This document shows positions 1 to 10,129 of a DNA stretch of 64,000 nt, piece by piece. The DNA comes from Desulfoluna sp. (GTDB lineage Bacteria; Desulfobacterota; Desulfobacteria; Desulfobacterales; Desulfolunaceae). A program made the translations under genes and the position numbers. Within the stretch, counting starts at the first letter, position 1. Each line of letters begins with the position of its first letter. The stretch covers positions 1 to 64,000 of the forward strand of contig NZ_JAQYWB010000014.1 of the NCBI RefSeq assembly GCF_030145185.1, written 5' to 3'. Below the pieces are notes generated by a model, which saw nothing but the letters and a program-made list of their open reading frames with translations, was not told the DNA's origin and did not search any database.

Positions 1-3000
1 GGTCCCGTGGATGTTCAGATCACGGACCTGGGCCTCACCGTCTCACCGGACTCCCTCTCCACCACCATCTCCGGCGGGGTGGCCGTGGGGCCCCTTGCCG
101 AGGGGAAGGTCACCGTCACGGCCTCCCCCACCTCCTTTTCCATCAGCGAGATCGCCATCAAATACAGCGAGGCAGGAGTCACCATCGGCGGGGCCATGTG
201 CTGGGATGGTGAAACGAATCAATTCGCAGCGGAGGCAGAACTCGCCGTGGCCGGTGTCATCAAGGGGGACGCCGCCATTGAATTGGGGCGGGAGACCTCC
301 TCTTCGCCCTCCTTTACCTGGTGGCGCGTGGGGCTGTCGGCCTCCCTCGGGGCCCCCATCAACCTCTCCCCCATCCCCTTGAACATTTATGCATTTAAAG
401 GGGGGCTCGCCTACCACATGGCCGCCTCTGCGAACGGCAGTGGGGTCACCTTCACCGCCAATCGTTCCCAGGAGTTTGCGTTTCAAGCCGGGGTCACCCT
501 GGGCACATCGGTGGACGCAGGGTTCGTCTGGCACGGGGACCTCATGCTCACTGTCCAGCCCGGCGCCCCCGTTCTCTTGACCGGTGACACCTACTTTCTG
601 AAGGACAACTTAGGGGCGGCTCCCGAGCGCTACATGGGCGCCAGCATCACCATCGGCGTCTCCGAGCCCTATTTTAACTTGAAAGGAAGCGTGAACTTCC
701 TCATCAATGAGGCCAACTTCGACATCTTTGAAGCCACGGTCAGTGAGGACAACTGCAGCATCCAGTTCGGCCCCTCGGCCCGGGACTGGCATATCTATCT
801 GGGAACCAAAGAAGGCCCCATGAAGGTCTCGGCCATCGGAGGTTTTTTCACCGGCACCGGCTACCTCATGATGGATCGCGATGGCCTGAAGTTCGGGTTC
901 AGCGAGGAGTTCGACCTTTCGGCCAAGGCCGGCTGTTTCTACGGCCGTCTCTACGGCGGTGTGGCCCTGGATTTTGAAGCCAGCATCCGCCCCTTCTACG
1001 TGGACGCCGAAGGCCGGGTCTGGATCGGTATCGAGGCAGGCGTCAAAGCCTTTGGGGAAAAGTACGCCATCATCAATGCCTACGCCTCCCTGGGGATGAA
1101 GTTCCACACACCCAACCCCACCTACCTGCGCATCAAAGCCAAATTCAGGTACTCTTTCTGCTGCGGGCTGGTCTCAGGCACCTACCGCACCACCTTCTGG
1201 ATCCCCGAAAAACCCAAAGGAGACCATGTCGACGACCCCACCCGCATGCCCCTGGTGGGCTATCTTCTCCCCGGAGACGGGGGCACAAATATCCCCCGGA
1301 CCCTGCCCTTTGAGATGAGCACCACCTTGCCCGCTGACGAGATCTTTACCCTTGATAACGGCAAAAAATACATGATCCGTATCCTCGATGTAAAAAACCA
1401 CCCGGAGTACCGCTCCGGCGCGGTCACCGGCTTTGCCGATTACATCGACATGCAGAGCGGGGACGATGGCGTCAACGGCATCGCCGTGCGGAACCTGCGC
1501 ATGAACCGGGACCTTGCCCGCCAGATCGGCGGTATCTTCGACCGGGATACCATCAAAGTGCGAAGCTTTGACGAGCTGGACCGGGCCGTCCCCTACACCC
1601 TCTATGCCAGGGCCCATTTGCTGGAGGTGAAAAGATGGGTGCGATCCCCATCGGATTGGCAGGGCCAGTCCCCCGACTCCGTTTTCACGGGCGTGGCCTA
1701 CGACGAAGGAATCCAAAAGGCCGACTTCACCACCGCTGATACGGAGAACCTCACCGGGGCCCGTGAGATCATCGAAAAGGTCTTTCCCTCCCGCGCCGAT
1801 GAGGTGGTCTTCCCCGATACCGAGGTTCGCATCTACTACCGGGTCCCGGCCCTGGGCCAGGGATTTTCCACCAGCAACCGTCACTATGTATACGACGCCG
1901 CAGGCAATGCGGTGGTGGATGCCAACGAGTGGCAGCAGGGGTTGGTCACCGAAAACAGCGTCTCAGCCACCCAGCAGTGGGTCAAATTTGCCAAGCCCAG
2001 CCATCCCCTCACCGTCAACATCTTATATAAAGATGAGCTGACCGGAGAGGTCCGGGCCGCCATCTACGACCGAGATGATGAAATTCACCCCTTTACCCTG
2101 GGACTGTGCCGGACCCGAGACTGCTCGGACCAGAACGACTACGGCACCCCCCCACAAAGTTCCCGATACACGCGCTTCACAGGCAACACCTTCACCATCG
2201 AAATTTATAATGCCGATGACAAACGGATCTACCGGAGCCCCTTCGAAGTCACCAGCTCGGCCCTCTCCAATCAGGAGGTGATCCTGAATTCCAAGGCATC
2301 CCAGGACATCACGGAGGATGATGTCTATAACTGGAGCCCGGAGACAGGAGATATCAACCCCTTGCATGTCTCCATGCATCTCTCCGGGAATCGGTTTTCA
2401 CAGGGAGAGACCCAGGTCATCCATTGGGAAGAGGCCCACGACGCCATTCAAAACACCATTGAATGGCGACAAATCGACTCCGAATATGCGTCCTGCACCG
2501 GGTTTCAAGGCGGGGGTTTCGAACCGCTCATTGAGGCGTGCCCGGAGGCCCGCAGGGAGTATGAGAGGTGGCTGATGGAGCACCCTCGCCCCAAGCCCAT
2601 TGCCTCCTATGGAGCCACGGGGGACCTGGTCTTCACCTTTGAGACCGACACCCCCCTCAACTGGGATGGCATCGGCCTCTTCTTTGATTTTACGAAAAAA
2701 AACGGGGATGAACCCGACTCCGATACCGTCGCCATGACCCTCGGCAGAACAGATTACGAGGTGATCAGCGCCCCCACGGCCACCCAGCACCTGATCATCC
2801 TCCCGTCAAATAAACTCACGTCCAACCTCTACTACTCATTCCGGGACTGGTACATCGACGATCAGGTGAAGGTCAAACTGCAGGCCGTTCAAACCCAGAC
2901 AGGGGCAAACAGCACCTTCAACACCGGCACGGTGGGCGCATCCATTTTTAACTGGACCTTAAGATACAAATCCGATGTGATCGATTACATACCCAAAAAG

Positions 3001-3117
3001 TGCAACGCAAACTTCCATACAGGGGACTATCATTGCGACGACCCGGTCAACATCTATTCAGACCCCTACTTTGCCATCTACCACTACGACCACGTCAACG
3101 GAGACATTGCCCATTGA
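1..3117 (+). CDS. Large beta-rich hypothetical protein, N-terminus cut by window edge
   Basis: The frame is open from the first base and ends at TGA 3115-3117, so at least 1038 residues are visible and the true start lies upstream. I do not recognise a family. The first ~400 residues are rich in Gly, Ser, Thr and Val in short alternating stretches, as expected of a long beta-sheet or solenoid exported protein. A Cys-Cys pair near residue 385 (SFCCGLV) is followed by a region of mixed composition with Trp/Tyr-rich strands (for example YSFRDWYIDD). No membrane helix or catalytic motif is evident. The next gene, an exported FN3 protein, starts 8 bases after the stop, so the two are probably co-transcribed. 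A cell-surface or secreted role is inference. No signal peptide can be judged because the N-terminus is missing. Confidence 0.75.
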   Translation, partial: GPVDVQITDLGLTVSPDSLSTTISGGVAVGPLAEGKVTVTASPTSFSISEIAIKYSEAGVTIGGAMCWDGETNQFAAEAELAVAGVIKGDAAIELGRETSSSPSFTWWRVGLSASLGAPINLSPIPLNIYAFKGGLAYHMAASANGSGVTFTANRSQEFAFQAGVTLGTSVDAGFVWHGDLMLTVQPGAPVLLTGDTYFLKDNLGAAPERYMGASITIGVSEPYFNLKGSVNFLINEANFDIFEATVSEDNCSIQFGPSARDWHIYLGTKEGPMKVSAIGGFFTGTGYLMMDRDGLKFGFSEEFDLSAKAGCFYGRLYGGVALDFEASIRPFYVDAEGRVWIGIEAGVKAFGEKYAIINAYASLGMKFHTPNPTYLRIKAKFRYSFCCGLVSGTYRTTFWIPEKPKGDHVDDPTRMPLVGYLLPGDGGTNIPRTLPFEMSTTLPADEIFTLDNGKKYMIRILDVKNHPEYRSGAVTGFADYIDMQSGDDGVNGIAVRNLRMNRDLARQIGGIFDRDTIKVRSFDELDRAVPYTLYARAHLLEVKRWVRSPSDWQGQSPDSVFTGVAYDEGIQKADFTTADTENLTGAREIIEKVFPSRADEVVFPDTEVRIYYRVPALGQGFSTSNRHYVYDAAGNAVVDANEWQQGLVTENSVSATQQWVKFAKPSHPLTVNILYKDELTGEVRAAIYDRDDEIHPFTLGLCRTRDCSDQNDYGTPPQSSRYTRFTGNTFTIEIYNADDKRIYRSPFEVTSSALSNQEVILNSKASQDITEDDVYNWSPETGDINPLHVSMHLSGNRFSQGETQVIHWEEAHDAIQNTIEWRQIDSEYASCTGFQGGGFEPLIEACPEARREYERWLMEHPRPKPIASYGATGDLVFTFETDTPLNWDGIGLFFDFTKKNGDEPDSDTVAMTLGRTDYEVISAPTATQHLIILPSNKLTSNLYYSFRDWYIDDQVKVKLQAVQTQTGANSTFNTGTVGASIFNWTLRYKSDVIDYIPKKCNANFHTGDYHCDDPVNIYSDPYFAIYHYDHVNGDIAH

Positions 3118-3125
3118 GACACGGG

Positions 3126-5156
3126 ATGCACAAGCCAACAAAACGAGCCGCCATGACACGTCTGTTTTTGAGTTTTCTCCTTCTGTGCGCGCCCTCAGCC
3201 ATGGCCGCAGACGCCTTTGAGGCCCCTTCCCTGGTCCTCCTGACCAAGGTGACCCGTGAGGGGGTGCGCTTAAAGTGGGTCCCCACGGACAAACGGACCG
3301 ACTGCACCTACACCCTCACCCGCACGGAGCCGGGAGCTCTCGATGCCAACGGGCAGCAGGTCCCTGCCACGCCCTTGGGGACATTCCGCATGAAAACCCA
3401 GGCGGAGCTTCAAGCAACGCTACCCGAAGAGACCATGAACGAACTGATCCCCCTTCTCTTTCCCCAGTCCCTCTACAAAACAGATTTCGAGAAACTTCGG
3501 ATTCTGGCCGAAGAGGAGAACCGCAAAGGGATGCTCTTTTTCCTGGCCGAGACCCGGAAAGATCTCATGGAGATCCTGGGGATCACCCACACGGACCCTG
3601 ACGTCGTCTCACCCAAAAATTACCTCTATACCGTAACGGCCAGCCACAACGGGACCGTCATCGCCTCGGCAAGCAAGCTGGTAAAAACAAACCGATTCAC
3701 CCCCATGAACACCCCCCAGGCTACGGCGGTTCGCTACGGCTGGGGCGCAGCCCTCAAGTGGACGAACTTTCGGACCTACGCGGCCTTTCACATCTACCGT
3801 GCCTCAACAGAGAAGGGTCCCTTTACCCGGATCACGAAGACACCCGTCGGGGTCAACTACCAGGTGAACGAAGCCAGACAGATGATCACTCCCCCCTGGT
3901 TTCACACCGACCCGGACCTTGACCCGGCCAGGATCTACTACTACCGGGTCACCGGCATCGACTCCTTCGGGGACGAATCTCCCCAGTCCCCTTCGGCCTT
4001 TGCCATCACCGATGCCGCAAGGCGCCCCGCTCCCTTAGGCGCTGTGTCCACCACCCCCGGTGACCGCGAGGTGACCCTTGGCTGGACGCCCAAAGAGAAG
4101 GGGCTCACCTACAACCTCTACCGGGGCTACCGGTCCAACGGCACCTTCCGAAAACTGAACAACGCTCCCTTGACGGAGCCCACCTACACCGACACCGGCC
4201 TTGTCTACGGTCAAGACTACTTCTACTCGGTAACCGGTGTACGCAACGAGGGCACCGAGAGCCTCATGTCGCCACCGGCGCATGTTCCCTGCAGGGACCT
4301 TGTACCCCCGCCCGTCCCCACCGGCATCCGGGCCGTCTCCAAGGCGGGCGAGGTGATCCTGGAGTGGAATGCCGTTTCAGACGAGGCCCTTTCCGGCTAC
4401 AGCGTCTACCGGGCGTACGCCGCTGACGCGCCGGACTGGACGCGCCTGACAAGCGCTCCCCAGGCCCCGCTGATCTTTGTGGATTCCCTTTCAAAGGCCT
4501 TTGACAAGCAATCGTTTTTCTACAAGGTGTGCGCAGCGGACATCCACGGCAACATCAGCGAATGGTCCGATACCCTTAAGATCAAGCTCCCTGACGTCAC
4601 AGCGCCGCTGGCCCCTGTCTGGTCTGACTGGAGTCAGAATAAAGACTCAGTGACCCTCACCTGGCGTCCCTCCAAAGCCCCCGATGTCGAGGGCTACCTT
4701 CTCTACAGGGGAAAGGGGAACCGAAAAAAACGGGTCACTCCCAAAGCACTCGCAACAACCCAATTCACCGATTCAAACGTCACAGAAGGAGCCACCCTCA
4801 CCTACCACCTGGTGGCCGTGGACACCGCGGGAAACCACTCCCCCGACTCCAGCCCCTTGACGGTCCACCTGATAGACACCACGCCGCCGGTTATTGAGTC
4901 CCTCACCCTCACCCTTGAAAAGGGGCGCGTCGTCATCCATGCGGCCCTCTCCGGGAACGATTTCAAAGGCATGAGCGTTCAACGGAAACGAACCGACCAA
5001 AAAGAGTTCAAAACCATTCGCTCCATGGCACGAGGCACCACGTGGACGGACAAGCGAATCAACCCCGGACGCCACTACACCTACCGAGTCATTGCCTACG
5101 ACCGCGCAGGCAATGCATCGACAGGTAAATTCCAAAGCGTGACCATTCCAGACTAA
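3126..5156 (+). CDS. Exported multi-domain fibronectin type III protein
   Basis: Predicted 676 residues. From ATG 3126 the N-terminus has a basic stretch (HKPTKR) and a hydrophobic core (LFLSFLLLCAPSAMA), a signal peptide likely cleaved before ADAF. ATG 3153 is an alternative start that keeps the same peptide; neither has a strong ribosome-binding site. About six FN3-like modules follow, beginning near residues 35, 197, 300, 395, 490 and 585. They repeat the pattern of a W on strand C (LKW, LGW, LEW, LTW) and a later Y-x-x-Y-R (FHIYRA, YNLYRG, YSVYRA, YLLYRG). No enzymatic domain is visible. FN3 arrays usually act as spacers or adhesive modules in secreted proteins. With the upstream beta-rich gene it looks like a two-gene surface-protein unit; binding target unknown. 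Confidence 0.8.
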   Translation: MHKPTKRAAMTRLFLSFLLLCAPSAMAADAFEAPSLVLLTKVTREGVRLKWVPTDKRTDCTYTLTRTEPGALDANGQQVPATPLGTFRMKTQAELQATLPEETMNELIPLLFPQSLYKTDFEKLRILAEEENRKGMLFFLAETRKDLMEILGITHTDPDVVSPKNYLYTVTASHNGTVIASASKLVKTNRFTPMNTPQATAVRYGWGAALKWTNFRTYAAFHIYRASTEKGPFTRITKTPVGVNYQVNEARQMITPPWFHTDPDLDPARIYYYRVTGIDSFGDESPQSPSAFAITDAARRPAPLGAVSTTPGDREVTLGWTPKEKGLTYNLYRGYRSNGTFRKLNNAPLTEPTYTDTGLVYGQDYFYSVTGVRNEGTESLMSPPAHVPCRDLVPPPVPTGIRAVSKAGEVILEWNAVSDEALSGYSVYRAYAADAPDWTRLTSAPQAPLIFVDSLSKAFDKQSFFYKVCAADIHGNISEWSDTLKIKLPDVTAPLAPVWSDWSQNKDSVTLTWRPSKAPDVEGYLLYRGKGNRKKRVTPKALATTQFTDSNVTEGATLTYHLVAVDTAGNHSPDSSPLTVHLIDTTPPVIESLTLTLEKGRVVIHAALSGNDFKGMSVQRKRTDQKEFKTIRSMARGTTWTDKRINPGRHYTYRVIAYDRAGNASTGKFQSVTIPD

Positions 5157-5289
5157 GCGCTGAAAAAAAGCGACCGTGCCCACAGAAAAAAACAATAGAA
5201 TAAAAAGGCATTGAACAATGTCCCTCCCTGTGACTATGTATTTAGACCAATAGAGATCATGTTTTTTGTGTCATTCACCGGGGGGGACC

Positions 5290-8200
5290 GTGACATACGA
5301 GCAAAGGGAATACGTGAACGGCTATCTGCCACCGGCGGTTGGGGGCAATACCCATCTCAGGCGGGACAGGCTAATAGGCATCCTCGTTCGAGCAAAGATT
5401 GCGGGGCATCGTCTTTTTCTCATTGAGGGGCAAGCGGGCCAGGGGAAATCAACCCTGGCGGCTCAGTACATAGGCCAAGAATCGTCACGAGCCCTCTGGT
5501 ACGCCATGGAGACAGGAGACACGGACCCGGCACGGCTGCTGCACTGCCTTCTCGGAAGGTTAAAAGAGAGCCTGCCTATTTTTTCTTCACCCTTTCTCGA
5601 AGCCATGGTGGTCAAGGGAGAAATTGTCTCGGTGGACTGCCATGCCTATGGGGTGCGGCTTGCCGAGTCCCTGGCATCTCAACCGCCCTTCATCCTGGTC
5701 TTTGACGACCTCCATCTCCTGGATACCGGGAGCCCATCGGCAGCTTTTTTGAAAGGCTTCATCGAAACCAGGGTGCCACAACGCACCCTGTTTCTCCTCT
5801 CCAGGTATTCCGTCTCTGACCTTCTGTTCGGCGGCCGCCAGCCTCTTTCGTCCACACGGATTACAGGGAAATCTCTTGCCATGAACCGTGGGGAGATAGC
5901 CGATTGCCTCACCCACCTGTTTCACCTCTCCCCCACCCGGGAGATGGTAAACCACGTGCACGCCGCCACGGAAGGCTGGGTCATGGGGGTCCTGGCCCGC
6001 GCCCACACCCTCCAGGCGTCAGGGGAAACCGCCCCTTTGCCGAAACGCCCTGAAGCCGAGGTCAAAGCCTACCTGGACCAGGAACTTGTGGAAAGTTTCC
6101 CCCGCGAAATGCTTCCCCTTCTCACGGACCTCTCCTGGGCCGACACGGTCCCCATGGACCTGGCCCGCACCCTCTCAGGCCGGGACGACATCCTCGGCCT
6201 CTTCTTGCATCTGGTAAGCCACAATTTCTTTACCCGCTTTGCCACCGAGAAAAAAACCGAAGCGGTGTTTCACCACCACCTTCAACACTGTCTGCGTGAA
6301 CAAAGCAAAAAATACCGCAGCGAAGAAGAGCTGAAAAAACTTTTTGTCACCCTGGCAGGGTGGTACGAAACCCATGGAAAGCCGGAAGATGCGGCGCGCT
6401 TCTTTTTCGATGCAAAAAATTATGATGAAGTGGAACGCATCATCCGGGACCGCGGCCTGGCCCTGTGCAGCGCCGGTCGCCTGGAGACCTTAAGGCAGAG
6501 CATCGGACGCATGCCCGAAGAAGTCATCACCCAACGGGGGTGGCTGGCCTGCAACTACGGCATCTCCCTGATGGAAGTCGAACCCCCCAGGGCCTTTGCC
6601 TTCCTGAAGGCCGCCGAGGCCTGTTTCCTTCAAAAAAAGGATGCCCTGGGCCTGCTCATCGCCCAGGTCCAACAGATCTACTACCACAGCTGGGTGGATG
6701 ACCTCTTCGACGCGGGCAGGCCCCTGCTGGAGCCGGTGCACCGGGCCTTGAGAAAACTGGAGAACGAGCTGGAGGAACAGGTACGTCTCAAGACACTCTA
6801 CTGCCTGGCCTGCGGCTACGCTTTTTTTGAATGCAACCTCACGAAGGCATTGCTCTGCGCAGACCAGGCGCTGGAACTGGCCTTGAAAAAAGGGTATATC
6901 AATGCCGTCTGTGAAATTCGAACGATCCGAATCTACATCCACGGTTTCAAGGGGAACTGGAACCGATTCAACCATGAAATTGAGCCCCTGGTCCCCCTGA
7001 TCTCATCCCCCCGGGTCAGCTCCTACAACCGCTTCCTTGGATGGATGACCCTGTTAAAAACCCTGCTCATCGAAGGGGATACAGAGACCTACCACCACTA
7101 CCGGGAACTCACCCCGGATATCATTCAAAATGACACTATTTTCAAAGAGGTGGTGACCCCCTTTTTCGCTATCTGGGATATAGACGCGGCCCTGTCAGGT
7201 GGCAAGGCAGGCCTGGCCGAACGCATCGCCATTAAAGCCCTGCCCCGGTTCCATGCCATGGGCAATGCCCACATGCTGAATCAGATGCTTCATTATCAGG
7301 CCTTTGCCCTGGCCATGCAAAACGAGCACCGCAAGGTCCCGGCCATCTGCCGGGAGGCCATCAACCAGCGCTCAAAATCAGGGTCCCCCTTCTTTATAGC
7401 CCTCACCAATCTGATCACCGGGGCGGCCCTGACCCACTCCGGGGAATTCGAAAAGGCCGAACCGCTTCTTCTTGACGCCCTCGGCACCTTCGAATCCATG
7501 GAAGAAACCTATGAACGGACCGGAACCCTGGCGCACCTGAGCCATCTCTATGCCGCCACCGGACGCCAAGACCTGGCAGACACCCACACGGCCAGGTGGC
7601 TCCACCTGATAAAACACAATCACTGCAGCCATCACTTCTCCTGGCCCCTATCCATGATCACCTCCCTGGTCGACAGGGCCGTGGCCGAAGGCATTGAGGT
7701 AGAAACCGCCACAAGCCTTGCCAAAACGAAACTCCAGCGCGGGTACACACCCAACGGCCATCCTATTCCCCTGCTATGCATCAAAACGTTCGGCGGCTTT
7801 ACCCTGGCCCTTGACGACCGGATTGTCCTCACCCTCCAGGACCTCACAACCAGCCAGCAGCAATTACTCGCCTTGCTTCTCTCCCGCAGCGGCACCCTCT
7901 CCGTGGATGAGATCCAGACCCTTTTCTGGCCCGACGCCTCTCCGCAAAAAGGTCGTGCCAGCTTGGACACCATGGTCTCCCGTCTCAAGAAGACCCTGAA
8001 AAAAGCCATCGCCCCCCACAACCCGAGTGATTTCCTCTCCGTCAAAAAGGAGAAATTGATCCTGTCAAACGTCAACGTCGATGCCTGGCAGTTCTCCGAC
8101 CTTGCAGAAGAGGGCCTCCAGCTGTTTCGAACCCAATCCTTCTGGCAGGCCACCAACCGCTTTCGCACCGCCTTCGCCCTGGTCAGGGGCTCCTACCTCA

Positions 8201-8520
8201 CCGGATTCTCGGATGACGGCACCAGCCACGAATACCGGGAATACGTGCTGCGGCCCCTCATCCAGCGTGCCGCCCTCACCTGGTTCAACAGTCTCACCCA
8301 ACTCAAGGTCCCCATGGCCAAAGACCTCGCCACCCTGGAAACCCAAATCACCGGTGACCCCGAAAGCCTGGAACTGGTCAAGGCAATCCACCGCCACCAC
8401 ACAACCGCAAATGCCTCCCACAGGGCCACCTCGCTCCTGAAAAAATACCGGGACAAACTCACCCGGGAAGGCCTGCCCGATGACGAGATCGAAACACTCC
8501 TGGAAGGGTTGTGGGGTTAA
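5290..8520 (+). CDS. MalT/STAND-like ATPase with TPR region and C-terminal SARP/BTAD-like regulator domain
   Basis: Predicted 1076 residues from GTG 5290, preceded at short distance by a G-rich run; TTG 5266 is an in-frame alternative. A P-loop (GQAGQGKST, about residues 48-56) and a Walker B-like stretch (FILVFDDLHLL) mark a STAND NTPase of the MalT/LuxR-associated type. Residues ~370-800 are alpha-helical and Ala/Leu-rich, consistent with TPR repeats that sense a ligand or protein. From ~830 (IKTFGGFTLALDD) a winged-helix of the OmpR/SARP type begins, with a typical stretch (TLFWPDASPQKGRASLDT). A bacterial transcriptional activation-like domain follows. The architecture implies an ATP-dependent transcription activator. 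It sits directly downstream of two large exported proteins, its likely targets by position only. DNA site and inducer are unknown. Confidence 0.85.
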   Translation: MTYEQREYVNGYLPPAVGGNTHLRRDRLIGILVRAKIAGHRLFLIEGQAGQGKSTLAAQYIGQESSRALWYAMETGDTDPARLLHCLLGRLKESLPIFSSPFLEAMVVKGEIVSVDCHAYGVRLAESLASQPPFILVFDDLHLLDTGSPSAAFLKGFIETRVPQRTLFLLSRYSVSDLLFGGRQPLSSTRITGKSLAMNRGEIADCLTHLFHLSPTREMVNHVHAATEGWVMGVLARAHTLQASGETAPLPKRPEAEVKAYLDQELVESFPREMLPLLTDLSWADTVPMDLARTLSGRDDILGLFLHLVSHNFFTRFATEKKTEAVFHHHLQHCLREQSKKYRSEEELKKLFVTLAGWYETHGKPEDAARFFFDAKNYDEVERIIRDRGLALCSAGRLETLRQSIGRMPEEVITQRGWLACNYGISLMEVEPPRAFAFLKAAEACFLQKKDALGLLIAQVQQIYYHSWVDDLFDAGRPLLEPVHRALRKLENELEEQVRLKTLYCLACGYAFFECNLTKALLCADQALELALKKGYINAVCEIRTIRIYIHGFKGNWNRFNHEIEPLVPLISSPRVSSYNRFLGWMTLLKTLLIEGDTETYHHYRELTPDIIQNDTIFKEVVTPFFAIWDIDAALSGGKAGLAERIAIKALPRFHAMGNAHMLNQMLHYQAFALAMQNEHRKVPAICREAINQRSKSGSPFFIALTNLITGAALTHSGEFEKAEPLLLDALGTFESMEETYERTGTLAHLSHLYAATGRQDLADTHTARWLHLIKHNHCSHHFSWPLSMITSLVDRAVAEGIEVETATSLAKTKLQRGYTPNGHPIPLLCIKTFGGFTLALDDRIVLTLQDLTTSQQQLLALLLSRSGTLSVDEIQTLFWPDASPQKGRASLDTMVSRLKKTLKKAIAPHNPSDFLSVKKEKLILSNVNVDAWQFSDLAEEGLQLFRTQSFWQATNRFRTAFALVRGSYLTGFSDDGTSHEYREYVLRPLIQRAALTWFNSLTQLKVPMAKDLATLETQITGDPESLELVKAIHRHHTTANASHRATSLLKKYRDKLTREGLPDDEIETLLEGLWG

Positions 8521-8958
8521 GAAGAATGCACACCCTCTCAGTCCCTGACGTCCTCTCTTTGGATGCCTTTAGGGTGCAGAAAAAAATAAAAGCACAAAAA
8601 GCAATGCAGGCGGCAAGGCGGCGCCACCTTGAAAGCGGGTTGTGTTGTGTATCACACATTACCAGCACCATGGGTGGCTGGTTTGTTTTCAAAGGTTAAC
8701 TTTAACCGGACTGGCTCCAGCGGTCCTTGTCAGAGTTATGTCAGGCCTGATTGATACAATCCGTAACACAGCTGCGATCCATGACGGGCAGCAGTCCGGC
8801 AAAACATAACTTGATTAAACCAGGCAAGCATTCAGGCACAAATTATTAAATTCGTATAGCCAGCCGTATCAACAAGATACACGGCATGCGCCGGTATAGA
8901 TTTCTTCTGATAATGTATGCGCGCATGCTTAAACCACATCTTCACCACAGGGGGATCC
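8521..8958. other. Intergenic region, 438 bp, with one repeat fragment
   Basis: No convincing gene. The short open frame at 8511-8699 runs through a dispersed repeat fragment and lacks any recognisable domain. The rest is A/T-richer and probably holds the promoter of the exported protein that starts at 8959; a GATAAT near 8909-8914 is a possible -10 element, but I see no good -35. Confidence 0.5.
8608..8642 (+). repeat. Dispersed hairpin repeat, partial copy
   Basis: This is the left part of the repeat family described at 12225. The core CAAGGCGGCGCCACCTTG can fold as a nine-pair stem with one mismatch, followed by the conserved GAAAGCGGGTT. The second hairpin of the full element is missing. 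Confidence 0.65.
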
Positions 8959-9837
8959 ATGAAACGAATCTTTTACGGCATCGGCCTTGCCACCGTTCTT
9001 GTACTGCTGACTGCAGCCTCAGGACTCAGCGAAAACGGACAGGCTGTCTATAATCAGTACAAAAAAGTAGAAAAAAAGATGGAAAAGGCCCTGGGAAACG
9101 TCGTCATGACCCTTACCATCGAGTCCGAAGGAAACCTCACCGAGACCACCGTGTACCTGAAAGGAAAAAAGAGTCGCATGGAGTCGGTGGTGATCAAAAG
9201 CACCCACCCCATGATGGGGAAATCGGGCGATAAAACCATCGTGATTGACGATGGGGTCACCCGCACCCTCTTCTCCCCTCAATTTGGTAAAAACAGCCAC
9301 CCCTCCGATACAGACGATAGCGAAGAGGAAGCCCCCCAGTCCGTGACCTACCTTGGCAAAGAAAAGATAGAAGGCATGACCTGCGATAAAATCAACGTGA
9401 CACGTCCCTACGGAGAGACGGAAACCCTCTGGATCAGCGTAAAGGGCAACACCCTTGTGAAAGAGAAAAGCACAAACGACGGAGACACCACCCTCACCCT
9501 CAACAGCGACTTCAAAAAGGTTAAAGGATTTCTTCTCCCCCATGTCACCCAAACCTTTGAAGATGGCGTTCTCTCGGGAGCCACCACCCTCTCAAGAATC
9601 GAGACAGGCGCCAGGTTAAAAGAGAGCCTCTTTGACACCTCAAAGGTCAAGGGTTACGCCAAAAATTCAGCCCCTGTCAACGCATCCCAGGCCATAAACC
9701 CGGCATTGATGATGGGCCGAATGATGGAAATGGGCATGGAGATTGAACGTCTCAACCGCGAAGGCAAAACGGCAGAGGCAAAGGCCCTTGAAAAGCAGCT
9801 GAAGGCCATGGCCGCCGGACTGGACGTCCCGCAATAA
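8959..9837 (+). CDS. Exported LolA/DUF4412-like protein
   Basis: Predicted 292 residues from ATG 8959, chosen because AGGGGGA lies 5 bases upstream and the N-terminus is a clear signal peptide (MKRIFYGIGLATVLVLLTA, cleaved near SGLSENG). The body has alternating strands such as TETTVYLKGKKSRMES and IVIDDGVTRTLFSP. These resemble the half-barrel of outer-membrane-lipoprotein sorting proteins and the DUF4412 group; assignment is at fold level only. A short acidic loop (DTDDSEEE, near residue 120) interrupts it. The last ~50 residues change character to a Met- and charge-rich helix (MMEMGMEIERLNREGKTAE), likely a coiled coil. It appears monocistronic, with a terminator just downstream. Periplasmic location is inferred; ligand or partner unknown. 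Confidence 0.75.
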   Translation: MKRIFYGIGLATVLVLLTAASGLSENGQAVYNQYKKVEKKMEKALGNVVMTLTIESEGNLTETTVYLKGKKSRMESVVIKSTHPMMGKSGDKTIVIDDGVTRTLFSPQFGKNSHPSDTDDSEEEAPQSVTYLGKEKIEGMTCDKINVTRPYGETETLWISVKGNTLVKEKSTNDGDTTLTLNSDFKKVKGFLLPHVTQTFEDGVLSGATTLSRIETGARLKESLFDTSKVKGYAKNSAPVNASQAINPALMMGRMMEMGMEIERLNREGKTAEAKALEKQLKAMAAGLDVPQ

Positions 9838-9853
9838 AAGACACGCTTTTTTA

Positions 9854-9890
9854 AAGGGAACCCACTGCCGTTGGGTTCCCGACCCTTTTT
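9854..9890 (+). terminator. Rho-independent terminator
   Basis: A nine-pair stem (GGGAACCCA / TGGGTTCCC) with a 7-base loop is followed by a T5 run. It lies 16 bases after the stop of the exported protein. Confidence 0.8.
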
Positions 9891-10129
9891 CGGAAAAGAG
9901 CCTGAACCACTGAGGGGCGTCCTCCGCTCCCTCAGCACCCTCATCAATCCGGTTCACTGACCTGTTTTAGTGGCCGATATCAGCGAGCTAAAGAGAGACC
10001 GAAGCAATATCCGCACCACCCAGCATGATTTTATTAGATATTTTATATAATCCACCTAAACTCCCATCCCCCTCCACCCGATATATAGAGTTGTTTTCCT
10101 TTTTCAAACACCAAATGGGAGCTCTGCGG

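Noticed and set aside
965-1884. Long open frames on the opposite strand of the first gene
   Set aside because: High GC content gives long shadow frames; these lack ribosome-binding sites, domain motifs and plausible composition, and occur opposite most real genes here.
8511-8699. Small gene after the STAND regulator
   Set aside because: The 62-residue frame crosses a repeat fragment and overlaps the previous stop region; no domain or ribosome-binding site.
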